From Desulfobacterales bacterium (lineage in GTDB: Bacteria; Desulfobacterota; Desulfobacteria; Desulfobacterales; JAHIVH01): a DNA stretch of 15,376 nucleotides. The first letter of the stretch is position 1. Every line of letters begins with the position of its first letter. Positions 6,090 to 13,241 of the stretch are shown piece by piece. Location: positions 1 through 15,376 of the forward strand of contig JAGVHJ010000386.1 of assembly GCA_020056645.1 (NCBI GenBank), given 5' to 3'. The notes beneath the pieces are model-generated. The model was not told the origin of the DNA and did no database searches. It saw only the letters and a program-made list of their open reading frames with translations. The translations under genes were made by a program, and so were the position numbers.

Positions 6090-7241
6090 ATGATCACCAG
6101 GCGAACGGCGCACATAAAACCCTTTATCGTGATGGAGGTTCTCGAACGAGCCAATGTCATGGCAAGGGCCGGGATCGACGTGATCCACATGGAGGTGGGG
6201 GAACCCGATTTCGACACCCCTTCGTGCATCACGGAGGCTGTTAAAAAAGCCATGGACGGGGGAAACACGCACTACACCCACAGCCTGGGAGATTTTCAGT
6301 TGAGAGAGGCCATCTCATCCCACTACCAGAGCACCTATGGGACCGGCGTGATCGACCCAGACCAGATCATCGTGACATCGGGAACCTCTCCGGCCATGTT
6401 CCTCCTCTTTTCCGCCCTGATCGAAGAGGGGGACGAGGTGATCCTCTCCGATCCCCACTATGCCTGTTATCCCAACTTCATCACCTACATGGGGGGCCTC
6501 CCGGTAACCGTTCCGGTTCATGCGGAAGAGGGGTTTCAACTGGATACCGGCGCCATTGAAAAAAAAATTTCGAAAAAGAGCAAGGCGATCATCGTCAATT
6601 CGCCCGCCAATCCCACCGGGAACCATCTCTCCAGGGAACGGCTCAAGGCGATCGCCGAACTCGCGGAGGAGCGGAATCTGTTCGTAATTTCCGACGAGAT
6701 CTACCATGGCCTGACCTACGAGGGAAAAGACCACTCCATCCTGGAATTCACGGATAAGGCCTTTGTATTGAACGGCTTCTCCAAACTCTACGCCATGACG
6801 GGTCTGAGGCTCGGCTACCTGATAGCCCCCAGGGAATTTATCCGGCCTATGCAGAAACTTCAGCAGAACTTTTTCATATCGGCCAACTCCGCCGTTCAGA
6901 TCGCGGGAATCGTCGCTCTGCAAAAGGCCGGGGAGGATGTGGCCCGGATGCGGCTCATCTATAATGAGCGGAGGCTCTTCATGATTAAACGGTTGAGGGA
7001 GCTGGGGTTTCTCATTCCCCGAGAGCCCACTGGCGCGTTTTATATCTTCGCGAACGCGAACCATCTCTCGGGCGATTCATTGAAGCTCGCCTTTGACATT
7101 CTTGAAAAGGCCCATGTGGGGGTGACGCCTGGAATTGACTTTGGGGAGCGGGGAGAGGGCCACCTTCGTTTTTCCTACGCCAACTCCATTGAAAACTTAA
7201 GAGAAGGCATGAACCGGCTTGAGAGATACCTCAACCAATGA
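6090..7241 (+). CDS. Class I/II PLP-dependent aminotransferase
   Basis: A 383-residue fold-type I aminotransferase of the aspartate/AlaT type. Visible landmarks are VGEPDFDTP (36-44), the cofactor-contacting SGTSPAMF (97-104), NSPANPTGN (170-178), D202 in SDEIYHGL, the Schiff-base lysine K232 in NGFSKLYAMTGLRLGY, and the carboxylate-binding R360 in LRFSYANS. The substrate is not certain. Position after hisG might suggest a HisC-like role, but the sequence looks more like the broad aspartate/aromatic/alanine subgroup than HisC. It starts 9 bp after hisG and overlaps engB by 4 bp (ATGA), so it belongs to the same transcript. The ribosome site before ATG 6090 is weak (AAGCGGA). Confidence 0.9.
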   Translation: MITRRTAHIKPFIVMEVLERANVMARAGIDVIHMEVGEPDFDTPSCITEAVKKAMDGGNTHYTHSLGDFQLREAISSHYQSTYGTGVIDPDQIIVTSGTSPAMFLLFSALIEEGDEVILSDPHYACYPNFITYMGGLPVTVPVHAEEGFQLDTGAIEKKISKKSKAIIVNSPANPTGNHLSRERLKAIAELAEERNLFVISDEIYHGLTYEGKDHSILEFTDKAFVLNGFSKLYAMTGLRLGYLIAPREFIRPMQKLQQNFFISANSAVQIAGIVALQKAGEDVARMRLIYNERRLFMIKRLRELGFLIPREPTGAFYIFANANHLSGDSLKLAFDILEKAHVGVTPGIDFGERGEGHLRFSYANSIENLREGMNRLERYLNQ

Positions 7242-7861
7242 AAATCATATCAGCCGAATTCATCACAAGCGCTGTCAAGCCCCCCCAATATCCGGAAACC
7301 GTGCTTCCGGAGATCGCCTTCGCCGGACGATCAAACGTGGGGAAATCCTCCCTCATCAACACCCTGGTCAACCGGAAAAACCTGGTGAAGACCAGCTCCA
7401 CCCCCGGAAGAACCCAGCTGATCAATTTTTTTCATATCAATCAGGTCCTCTCTTTCGTGGATCTGCCGGGATTCGGGTACGCACGGGTTCCCGCCGCCAT
7501 TAAAAAGACCTGGGGAAAGATGATCGAGACCTATCTCACGTCGAGAAAGGAGCTGAAGGGTGTGGTGCTGCTCATGGATATCCGGCGGGATGAGCCCAAT
7601 CCAGCGGAAAAGGATCTCATCGCCTGGCTCGATTATAACCAGATTCCCCGGATCATCGTCCTCACCAAGGCGGACAAGTTCTCCACCATCAAACGGATCG
7701 ATCATCATAAACGGCTTTCCAAGGCCCTTGCCATGCCCCCGGAAGCGGTGATCGTCTTCTCGGCCAAAACACGCATGGGAAAGGAGCGCCTGTGGGACGA
7801 GATTCTATCCCTCTGTCAGACGAGCGAAACAGAGCCTCAACAAGGAGCAACAGATGAGTGA
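7238..7861 (+). CDS. engB: Ribosome biogenesis GTPase EngB (YihA/YsxC)
   Basis: A 207-residue TRAFAC-class GTPase needed for assembly of the large ribosomal subunit. The G motifs are in order: G1 GRSNVGKS (30-37), G2 Thr within TSSTPGRTQ (52-60), G3 DLPG (75-78) followed by FGYARV, G4 TKAD (143-146) and G5 SAK near residue 175. FAGRSNVGKSSLIN and STPGRTQ.INFF are diagnostic of EngB against other small GTPases. The length is normal. It is coupled to the aminotransferase upstream (ATGA) and overlaps era by 8 bp downstream. Confidence 0.96.
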   Translation: MKIISAEFITSAVKPPQYPETVLPEIAFAGRSNVGKSSLINTLVNRKNLVKTSSTPGRTQLINFFHINQVLSFVDLPGFGYARVPAAIKKTWGKMIETYLTSRKELKGVVLLMDIRRDEPNPAEKDLIAWLDYNQIPRIIVLTKADKFSTIKRIDHHKRLSKALAMPPEAVIVFSAKTRMGKERLWDEILSLCQTSETEPQQGATDE

Positions 7862-8756
7862 AACCCTTTCCGGTCCATCGATCTTCAGGTCCGGGTTCGC
7901 CGGAATCATCGGCGCGCCCAATGCGGGAAAATCGACCCTTTTAAACCGGATGATCGGCGAAAAAATTTCGATTACCTCCCAGAAACCCCAGACCACGCGG
8001 AACCGCATCCTGGGTGTCTTGCATAGGCCCCATGCCCAGATCGCATTCATCGATACGCCAGGCATCCACACCCCCAAGGGGCTCTTGAATCAGAAAATGG
8101 TCGAGGCGGCCCTGTCGACCCTTGAGGATGTGGACTTGATCCTTTTTGTAATCGACGCGGAAATACCCAAAGAGAAACCAGAAGAGCTGATAGTCAGGTC
8201 CCTTAAAGGGTTGCGGAAACCGGTCATTCTGGTGGTGAACAAGATCGACCGGATCAAAAAACACCTTCTTCTACCCCTCATTGATCTCTGGGCCTCCCGG
8301 CACGCCTTCGAGTCGATCGTCCCGATATCGGCCAAACACGGGGATCAGGTGGCGCTTCTCATGGAAAAAATGGAGCCCCTTCTTCCCGAAGGCCCTCCCT
8401 ACTTTCCCGAAGATACCTTGACCGATCTGCCGGAGCGGTTTATCGTGGCTGAAATGATCCGGGAGAAAGCCTTCCGGCTCACCGGCCAGGAGATTCCCTA
8501 TGCCATCGCCGTCACCATCGACGGTTTTTCCATGAAAAACAAAAACGCCGTGATCCACGCCGTGATCCATGTGGAAAAGGATTCCCAGAAAGGGATCATC
8601 ATCGGGAAAGGCGGGGAGAAGCTCAAGCAGATCGGACAGGAGGCCCGGCAAGATATCGAACGGCTCCTGAACGCCAAGGTCTTTCTCAGTCTCATGGTGA
8701 GGGTTCAGAAAAACTGGAGCGATGACACACGGGCCTTGCGGAAATTGGGGTATTGA
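7854..8756 (+). CDS. era: GTPase Era, 16S rRNA processing and 30S assembly
   Basis: A 300-residue protein with an N-terminal GTPase domain and a C-terminal KH domain. G1 is GAPNAGKS (20-27), G2 lies in QKPQTTRNRI (43-52), G3 is DTPG (67-70) in FIDTPGIHTPKG, G4 is NKID (129-132) and G5 is SAK (159-161). The KH RNA-binding signature GIIIGKGGEKLKQIG occupies 247-261. Era binds the 3' end of 16S rRNA and couples GTP hydrolysis to small-subunit maturation. AAGGAG lies 7 nt before the ATG, inside the end of engB. Together with engB this makes a ribosome-assembly pair on a histidine-biosynthesis transcript. Confidence 0.97.
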   Translation: MSETLSGPSIFRSGFAGIIGAPNAGKSTLLNRMIGEKISITSQKPQTTRNRILGVLHRPHAQIAFIDTPGIHTPKGLLNQKMVEAALSTLEDVDLILFVIDAEIPKEKPEELIVRSLKGLRKPVILVVNKIDRIKKHLLLPLIDLWASRHAFESIVPISAKHGDQVALLMEKMEPLLPEGPPYFPEDTLTDLPERFIVAEMIREKAFRLTGQEIPYAIAVTIDGFSMKNKNAVIHAVIHVEKDSQKGIIIGKGGEKLKQIGQEARQDIERLLNAKVFLSLMVRVQKNWSDDTRALRKLGY

Positions 8757-8768
8757 TGATTCCAATTC

Positions 8769-8842
8769 GCATTCAAGGCGCGACCGTTGTTGGCCGCGTC
8801 GTCGGCTCCTCCTTGCCGTCTTGGCGTCATCTTGAATGCAAA
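8769..8842. repeat. Palindromic intergenic repeat, copy 1 (complete)
   Basis: GCATTCAAG (8769-8777) and CTTGAATGC (8831-8839) form 9-bp inverted ends. Inside is a second hairpin, CGCGACC-gttgtt-GGCCGCG (8779-8798), which has one A-C mismatch on the plus strand and a G-U pair on the minus strand. Positions 8804-8842, read on the minus strand, match 14210-14249 at about 33 of 40 positions, including identical blocks of 14 and 12 bp. The element ends just before the ribosome site of the HNH gene. Confidence 0.6.
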
Positions 8843-8852
8843 GGGGAATGAG

Positions 8853-9152
8853 ATGGGCGGCTTCGATTTCCTGGATGATGACGGGTTCAAAACGGAAAAA
8901 CGGAAAGCCAGGGAGCTTAGAAACTCCCAGTGGTGGAAACGGAAGTGCGCCAAAGGGGTGTGCCACTATTGCGGCAAGCCGGAGAAGCCCGCCGATCTGA
9001 CCATGGATCACATCGTTCCCATCTCAAGGGGCGGAAAAAGCACCAAGGGGAATGTGGTTCCCGCCTGCAAAGAGTGCAATACGAAAAAAAAATTTCTCCT
9101 CCCCATGGAGTGGGATCAATATCTAACGAAGGCCGGGTATCAACCAGAGTAG
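8853..9152 (+). CDS. HNH endonuclease family protein
   Basis: A small protein of 99 residues from ATG 8853, which has AAGGGG six nt upstream. An upstream in-frame start at 8787 would run through the palindromic repeat and is less likely. The N terminus is charged and helical. Then come CHYCG (a CxxC zinc pair), MDHIVPISRGGKST (the D-H of the beta-beta-alpha metal finger), GNVVPACKECNTKK (Asn plus the second CxxC pair) and an FLLPMEWDQYL tail. This is a compact stand-alone HNH nuclease fold of the type common in bacterial chromosomes. The target is unknown, and DNA or RNA processing are both possible. It is 96 bp after era on the same strand and may share its transcript. Confidence 0.88.
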   Translation: MGGFDFLDDDGFKTEKRKARELRNSQWWKRKCAKGVCHYCGKPEKPADLTMDHIVPISRGGKSTKGNVVPACKECNTKKKFLLPMEWDQYLTKAGYQPE

Positions 9153-9158
9153 CTGGCT

Positions 9159-9181
9159 AAAAAAAACGGGCTTCAACCCGA
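9159..9181. terminator. Intrinsic terminator between convergent genes
   Basis: On the minus strand CGGG-TTGAAG-CCCG is followed directly by eight T, ending the coiled-coil gene; the hairpin overlaps its stop codon. On the plus strand the same stem, CGGG-CTTCAA-CCCG, is followed after ATAC by six T and may weakly terminate the era-HNH transcript. The stem is short (4-5 bp). Confidence 0.6.
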
Positions 9182-9766
9182 TACTTTTTTCGCGTCGATC
9201 CGCTGGCAAAGCCGGTGAACGGTTTGCGCATGCCAGTCGCCCTTGCCAGAAAAAGTCGGGAACTCCTCCCGGGCAAGAAACTGGGCGATGGTGTGATAGG
9301 TCTCCCCGTCGTTTCTCATCCGTTCGATGATTTCAAGAATAATTTTCTTATCCGGGCCATTGGGTTTTTTTGAAGTGGTGATCTTATAAAGAGAAGGATC
9401 GGATGAGCGAATCGGCCCGGAAACAGGCTGCGGGATATCGCCGCTCATCAGCCGTTCGGTGATTTTTTCAAGAAAATAAGACATCTTCTCGAGAACGTTG
9501 GCCTGCCTCTCCAGGGTGTAAGAGTGACGCTCCTGAACAAAAAAAATCTGCTCCTGATTCTCTACCATGTCTTCCATGATATTCTTGATGGATTCCAGAC
9601 CTTCATAAACCTGAGCATTCGATTTTTTCAGGGCGACATCCCTTCTATCAATCCCTGTCCGCTTGTCGATCGCGGGGAACGAATTGTTTTCCCCGTAGTT
9701 TCTGCGAGGTTTATTAAACTTTTTATCCATGCTGTTGTTTCTTATAGTCTGTAAAAAATCGTCCAT
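9173..9766 (-). CDS. Coiled-coil protein with recombinase-like C-terminal helix-turn-helix, function unknown
   Basis: A 197-residue soluble protein that I cannot name. Residues 1-50 are basic and polar and include KRTGIDRRD. Residues 55-107 are rich in Glu, Gln and Leu with heptad spacing and should form a coiled coil. A Pro/Ser linker follows (110-138). Residues 141-190 (ILEIIERMRNDGETYHTIAQ, FPTFSGKGDWHAQTVHRLCQ) resemble the short DNA-binding segment of large serine recombinases, where the pattern is a hydrophobic helix, a P-T-x-x-G-K-G-x-W element and TVxRI. No catalytic resolvase domain is present, so a recombinase is ruled out. It may be a DNA-binding oligomer. ATG 9766 has GAGGAG 5 nt upstream, which favours it over the internal ATG at residue 13. 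Confidence 0.7.
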   Translation of the reverse strand: MDDFLQTIRNNSMDKKFNKPRRNYGENNSFPAIDKRTGIDRRDVALKKSNAQVYEGLESIKNIMEDMVENQEQIFFVQERHSYTLERQANVLEKMSYFLEKITERLMSGDIPQPVSGPIRSSDPSLYKITTSKKPNGPDKKIILEIIERMRNDGETYHTIAQFLAREEFPTFSGKGDWHAQTVHRLCQRIDAKKVSG

Positions 9767-10127
9767 TGGATCTCCTCGGGAAAAATCGATTTGAACGACT
9801 CCTTCCCAAATGGTTTTATATCATCTTCCTGGTATTTAACCAGGCCTCCCCTGCAAACTTGTTAAGAAAGATGCTGATTATCAAACCTTTATGGGATTGT
9901 CAAACCCAAAAGCCCCGCAGAATGGCATTCTCCTGACTGATCATGGTTAAAAACACCGTTTAAAGCATTTTTTTCCCTTGAAAAGGGTCGAATCGGTCGA
10001 CCCATGACCCACGTTTATCCGAAGACAACCCCGAAAAACAGGCCCAGGATATTTTTTTGATGAAAATTGAATTTTTAATGGTATGATGCCCGGCAACGAT
10101 TACCCGGTACCAAGGAGAAAACAGGCT
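9767..10127. other. 361-bp non-coding gap between divergent genes
   Basis: AT-rich with no supported gene. It contains hairpins CCTGGT-attta-ACCAGG (about 9830-9846) and GGGTCGA-atcgg-TCGACCC (9985-10003). The latter overlaps CCCTT-gaa-AAGGG (9975-9987), so the two stems exclude each other. A T7 run lies just before. On the minus strand TTGACA (9903-9898) with a poor -10 could serve the coiled-coil gene. On the plus strand TTGATG (10057-10062) and TATGAT (10082-10087), spaced 19 bp, could serve the methyltransferase. Confidence 0.5.
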
Positions 10128-10988
10128 GTGAACCCCATAAAAGAGTATGCCCGAAAAATTCTGCGTCTCCTTCATACACTCTGTGCGGGTTCCCCAATCT
10201 CAGATAGTTGGTTTAAGAGTCATTACGATTACGCTGCAACCATCGTCTCAAAAAATCTGAAACATCACATCAGCGATCCTGCTCCCCGCATCCTCGACTT
10301 CGGATGTGGAGATGGGATTATGGCTTTGGGGGTTCAACATAAAACCGGATTTAACGTAACAGGGGTTGATTTAACCTCTGCTTTCCAATTGTTGCCGGAA
10401 TCGGCCGCAAAGAGTATCGGCATTAAAACGCTTCCATCCCAGTTACATTTTTTCCAACTTGAAGAGAACCAGCCCTTGCCATTTGAAAATTTTAGTTTTG
10501 ATGGCGTTTATTCGTGGTCGGTCTTTGAGCATGTGGCGGATATACGGGGCCATCTGAATGAAATTCATCGTCTTTTAAAGCCCAATGGCGTCTGTTTTAT
10601 TCAGATTGAGCCCTTGTTTTATTCCCCTTATGGGTCCCATTTGAAGCGGGTGATCGATGAACCTTGGGCGCACTTGCGCTATGATGAAACCACTTTTCTG
10701 CAAAAGGCTTTGTCCGCCGAAGACCAGATTTCCGATGAGGAGAAAGATATCCTGTATCAAAACAACTCCTTTGAAAAGGTAAAAGCCTATCTGATTTCAG
10801 AATATCAAAAGCTCAACCGCGTGAAGGTCGACGCGTTCTTGGCGCTTGTTGAAAAAGCAGGTTTCAAAATTGCAAAAAAGGATCTTTACCAAGTAAAAGA
10901 GATTGAAATACCCAAGGAATTAAGCAATAAATTTTCCAAAAATGATTTGATAACGAATGAAATTCGATTGATCTTAAAAAAGGAATAA
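10128..10988 (+). CDS. Class I SAM-dependent methyltransferase
   Basis: A 286-residue Rossmann-fold methyltransferase of the Methyltransf_11 type. Motif I ILDFGCGDG (55-63) binds SAM; GVDL (79-82) carries the acidic residue that contacts the ribose. Motif II/III falls in FDGVYSWSVFEHV (124-136), and RLLKPNGVCFIQIEPLFYS is the strand-5 region after the helix. The C-terminal part (about 190-286) is charged and helical, with no second recognisable domain. The acceptor substrate is not indicated. I start it at GTG 10128 because AAGGAG lies 10 nt upstream; an in-frame ATG at 10083 has no ribosome site and overlaps a possible -10 box. The gene is more AT-rich than the his-era block, hinting at a different history. 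queF follows 6 bp after the stop. Confidence 0.85.
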   Translation: MNPIKEYARKILRLLHTLCAGSPISDSWFKSHYDYAATIVSKNLKHHISDPAPRILDFGCGDGIMALGVQHKTGFNVTGVDLTSAFQLLPESAAKSIGIKTLPSQLHFFQLEENQPLPFENFSFDGVYSWSVFEHVADIRGHLNEIHRLLKPNGVCFIQIEPLFYSPYGSHLKRVIDEPWAHLRYDETTFLQKALSAEDQISDEEKDILYQNNSFEKVKAYLISEYQKLNRVKVDAFLALVEKAGFKIAKKDLYQVKEIEIPKELSNKFSKNDLITNEIRLILKKE

Positions 10989-10994
10989 ACAGAT

Positions 10995-11399
10995 ATGACC
11001 ATCAACAAAACATACGCACTTCCCTATGTCATTGAACCGCCCGAAAAAGTTAAGGCGACCATTCTTGAAACCATTGAGTACCAGTACAAGGGAAAACGAA
11101 GCATCGACATCACCATCGAACAGCCCGAATACACCTCTGTCTGCCCCATGACAGGGCTTCCGGATGTAGGCACCATTATCATCGCTTACAGGCCCGGAAA
11201 CAAAATCGTGGAGTTGAAATCCCTCAAATACTATCTGCTCCAGTTCAGAAATGTGGGGATTTTTTACGAACACGTCGTGAATCGGATACTGGACGATCTG
11301 GTGGGGGTTCTTGATCCGGAGAACATGACGGTTACGGGAGATTTTCGGGCAAGGGGCGGGATCACCTCCGTTGTCAAGGCCTCTTATGAAAAGAAATAA
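10995..11399 (+). CDS. queF: NADPH-dependent preQ0 reductase
   Basis: A 134-residue type I (YkvM-like) QueF of the tunnelling fold. It reduces 7-cyano-7-deazaguanine to preQ1 on the path to queuosine in tRNA. TSVCPMTGLPDVGTI (47-61) carries the nucleophile C50, which forms the thioimide, and the acid D57 seven residues later. VELKSLKYYLLQFRN (72-86) is the QueF signature with the substrate-binding Glu73. The C-terminal FRARGGI matches the family. The length is typical of the single-domain form. AAAGGA upstream is the ribosome site. No preQ1 riboswitch fits in the 6-bp gap to the methyltransferase, so expression depends on the upstream gene's promoter. Confidence 0.96.
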   Translation: MTINKTYALPYVIEPPEKVKATILETIEYQYKGKRSIDITIEQPEYTSVCPMTGLPDVGTIIIAYRPGNKIVELKSLKYYLLQFRNVGIFYEHVVNRILDDLVGVLDPENMTVTGDFRARGGITSVVKASYEKK

Positions 11400-11430
11400 C
11401 TGAAACATCATTTGTTTTAAGCCTCCGGCG

Positions 11431-11464
11431 GGCCCTGCCGTGAGCCAACCTTTTAAAAAGGTTG
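11431..11464. repeat. Intergenic repeat sharing a 22-bp core with 2657-2678, plus adjacent palindrome
   Basis: Positions 11431-11452 match 2657-2678 at 20 of 22 bases (common part GGCCCTGCCG and GCCAACCTT). Here the core runs into a palindrome, CAACCTTT-taa-AAAGGTTG (11446-11464). Both copies are in intergenic gaps. Confidence 0.5.
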
Positions 11465-11602
11465 CCAAATAGGATGGTGGGCTTGCCTTGAATAGACGAT
11501 TCTCGATAAAGCGAAAGCTTAAAAAAACGTCAATATCGGATTGAGCGTTAAGGAAGGGATCTTGGACCATGAGGCACCACACCCCAAACACAGGTGAAAA
11601 AA

Positions 11603-11839
11603 ATGGCCGAAAAAACAGGAAAACGAAAACGGGATGTCGAAAAGAAATATACCGCGAAACAGTTCGCCCTGAAACTCAGGAGATTGGCCGACGCCATTGA
11701 AAAGGAAGAGCCCTTCCGGATACAGGTCTCGGGAGAGCGGCTTGTCATTCCACCCGATGCCGAGATCAGCATCGAGCATGAACGAAGCGGGGCGGAAGAA
11801 GAGGTTGAGTTTCAGCTCAAATGGAAAAGAGACAAATAG
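11603..11839 (+). CDS. Amphi-Trp domain protein
   Basis: A 78-residue protein matching the small amphi-Trp domain family: a basic lead, YTAKQFALKLRRLADAIEKE helix (16-35), a short strand around FRIQVSGERLVIPPDAE (41-57), then an acidic strand ending in the characteristic Leu-Lys-Trp (VEFQLKWKR). No biochemical role is established for the family. I start at ATG 11603, nine bases after an in-frame GTG at 11594, because AGGTGA lies 5 nt before that ATG. It is preceded by a 200-bp gap that contains the dispersed repeat, and it ends 56 bp before the glycosyltransferase gene. Confidence 0.8.
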   Translation: MAEKTGKRKRDVEKKYTAKQFALKLRRLADAIEKEEPFRIQVSGERLVIPPDAEISIEHERSGAEEEVEFQLKWKRDK

Positions 11840-11895
11840 CCTGAAGAGAGCCCATCCACCATATTTATTTTAAAGGTTTTTAATATCGGTCTCTC

Positions 11896-13119
11896 ATGAA
11901 GATTCTCTATCTCTTGAGCCAGGTGCCGGGCTCCACTGGGAGCGGTGTCTATACGCGAGCCATGATTCGCCAGGCTGAAAAGGCCGGTCATCAAGCCTCC
12001 CTGGTGGCGGCCTGCTCCGCAAAAAGGCCCATGGATGGGAGGGGGATCGGGGCGGATTCGATCCATTGGGTCATTTTTGATCAGGAGCCCCTTCTTTTCC
12101 CGATTCCAGGGATGAGCGACGAAATGCCTTACCCCAGCACCCGCTTCAGGGATATGAAGGGCCCTCAGATTGAGACTTATGAGGAAATCTTCGAACGCGT
12201 CATTCGGGGAGCCGTTCAAAAAAAGAGGCCCGATATCATCCACAGCAACCATCTGTGGCTCATGAGCGCTCTGGCAAGGAGGGCTTTCCCGGAGATTCCG
12301 CTGGTTGTGACCTGTCACGGAACAGAGCTTCGGCAATTCCAGAACGTACCGCGCCTCACGGAAAAAGTGGTCCGGGACATTCCGAAAGTCGATATGGTCT
12401 TGGCCCTGGGGCTGGGCCAGAAGAGGGAGATCCAAGCGCTTTATGGCATGGATGGCGATAAAATCCATGTGGCGCACAATGGATTTGATCCAGCGCTCTT
12501 CTATCCATCGGTCAAAACCCCTCCGCCCCCTTTTTCGCTCCTCTACGCCGGCAAGATCTCCGCCGCCAAGGGCCTTTTCCTTCTGCTGGAGACCCTGGCC
12601 CATGACAGGCTCCGTCATCTGCCAATAGAGCTATTTCTGGCGGGATCGGGGTCAGAGGCGTCCATGAGGCGGCTCCGGGAAGCGGCTAAAAACGCGCCGG
12701 GAAAAATCACCGTGTTGGGAGCGATCCCGCCCCGCGATCTTGGGGCGCTGATGCGAAAGGCCCATCTTTTTGTGCTGCCCTCCTTTTTTGAGGGCTCACC
12801 CCTGGTCATCATCGAGGCCCTTGCGTCGGGCTGTTCTGTTGTCGCCTCCGATCTTCCGGGCATCCGGGAGCTTGTGTCGGGTTTAGTCGGAGATTGGGGC
12901 GAGCTTTTCCACCTGCCTCCCCTCCAAACCGTTGACAGGCCATTCGAATCGGATCTGCCTCGGCTTCGGGATATCCTGGCGGAGGCCTTGGCGCGTCAGA
13001 TGGAAAAATGCACCGGGACATCGCCCCAGGACTCTGGGTATATAGAATCGATTCAGGGTGCTTACGGTTGGGAGCGGGTCTTCCACCGCACGGAATCGCT
13101 CTACCGCTCCCTCATCTGA
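11896..13119 (+). CDS. GT4-family glycosyltransferase
   Basis: A 407-residue GT-B fold enzyme that should transfer a sugar from a nucleotide donor, probably into a surface polysaccharide or glycolipid. The N-terminal acceptor domain begins MKILYLLSQVPGSTGSGVYT, with the glycine-rich loop at 12-17 and VVTCHGTEL (137-145). The C-terminal donor domain starts near LLYAGKISAAKGL (215-227). FLAGSGSE (247-254) and the EX7E motif, E299 to E307 in FEGSPLVIIEALASG, are the nucleotide-sugar binding signature of GT4. There is no signal peptide, so it is cytoplasmic or peripheral. No strong ribosome site precedes ATG 11896. Donor and acceptor cannot be predicted, and no other polysaccharide genes are adjacent. 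Confidence 0.9.
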   Translation: MKILYLLSQVPGSTGSGVYTRAMIRQAEKAGHQASLVAACSAKRPMDGRGIGADSIHWVIFDQEPLLFPIPGMSDEMPYPSTRFRDMKGPQIETYEEIFERVIRGAVQKKRPDIIHSNHLWLMSALARRAFPEIPLVVTCHGTELRQFQNVPRLTEKVVRDIPKVDMVLALGLGQKREIQALYGMDGDKIHVAHNGFDPALFYPSVKTPPPPFSLLYAGKISAAKGLFLLLETLAHDRLRHLPIELFLAGSGSEASMRRLREAAKNAPGKITVLGAIPPRDLGALMRKAHLFVLPSFFEGSPLVIIEALASGCSVVASDLPGIRELVSGLVGDWGELFHLPPLQTVDRPFESDLPRLRDILAEALARQMEKCTGTSPQDSGYIESIQGAYGWERVFHRTESLYRSLI

Positions 13120-13182
13120 AATTTGTACCGGCCTCCTTCAATGCAACGCACGCTTCTGATCGAAATTATCAATTTGACTGCC

Positions 13183-13230
13183 CCCCTTAAAGCAACGTAA
13201 AAAGGATCGTCATGATCAACGTTTAAGGGG
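13183..13230 (+). promoter_or_regulatory. Inverted repeat in the leader of the PP2C-like gene
   Basis: CCCCTTAAA (13183-13191) pairs with TTTAAGGGG (13222-13230) around a 30-nt loop. A TTGACT box (13174-13179) lies just upstream, but the possible -10 is poor. The structure would sequester the only Shine-Dalgarno-like sequence (AAGGGG, 12 nt before the ATG), so it could control translation. Unproven. Confidence 0.35.
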
Positions 13231-13241
13231 CTATTATCTTT

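Noticed and set aside
10989..10994. preQ1 riboswitch ahead of queF
   Set aside because: Only 6 bp separate queF from the upstream gene, and no preQ1 aptamer-like sequence was seen in that gene's end.
11812..12618. 268-codon open frame on the minus strand
   Set aside because: Antisense to the GT4 glycosyltransferase, with no recognisable domain; GC-rich codons on the coding strand produce it.
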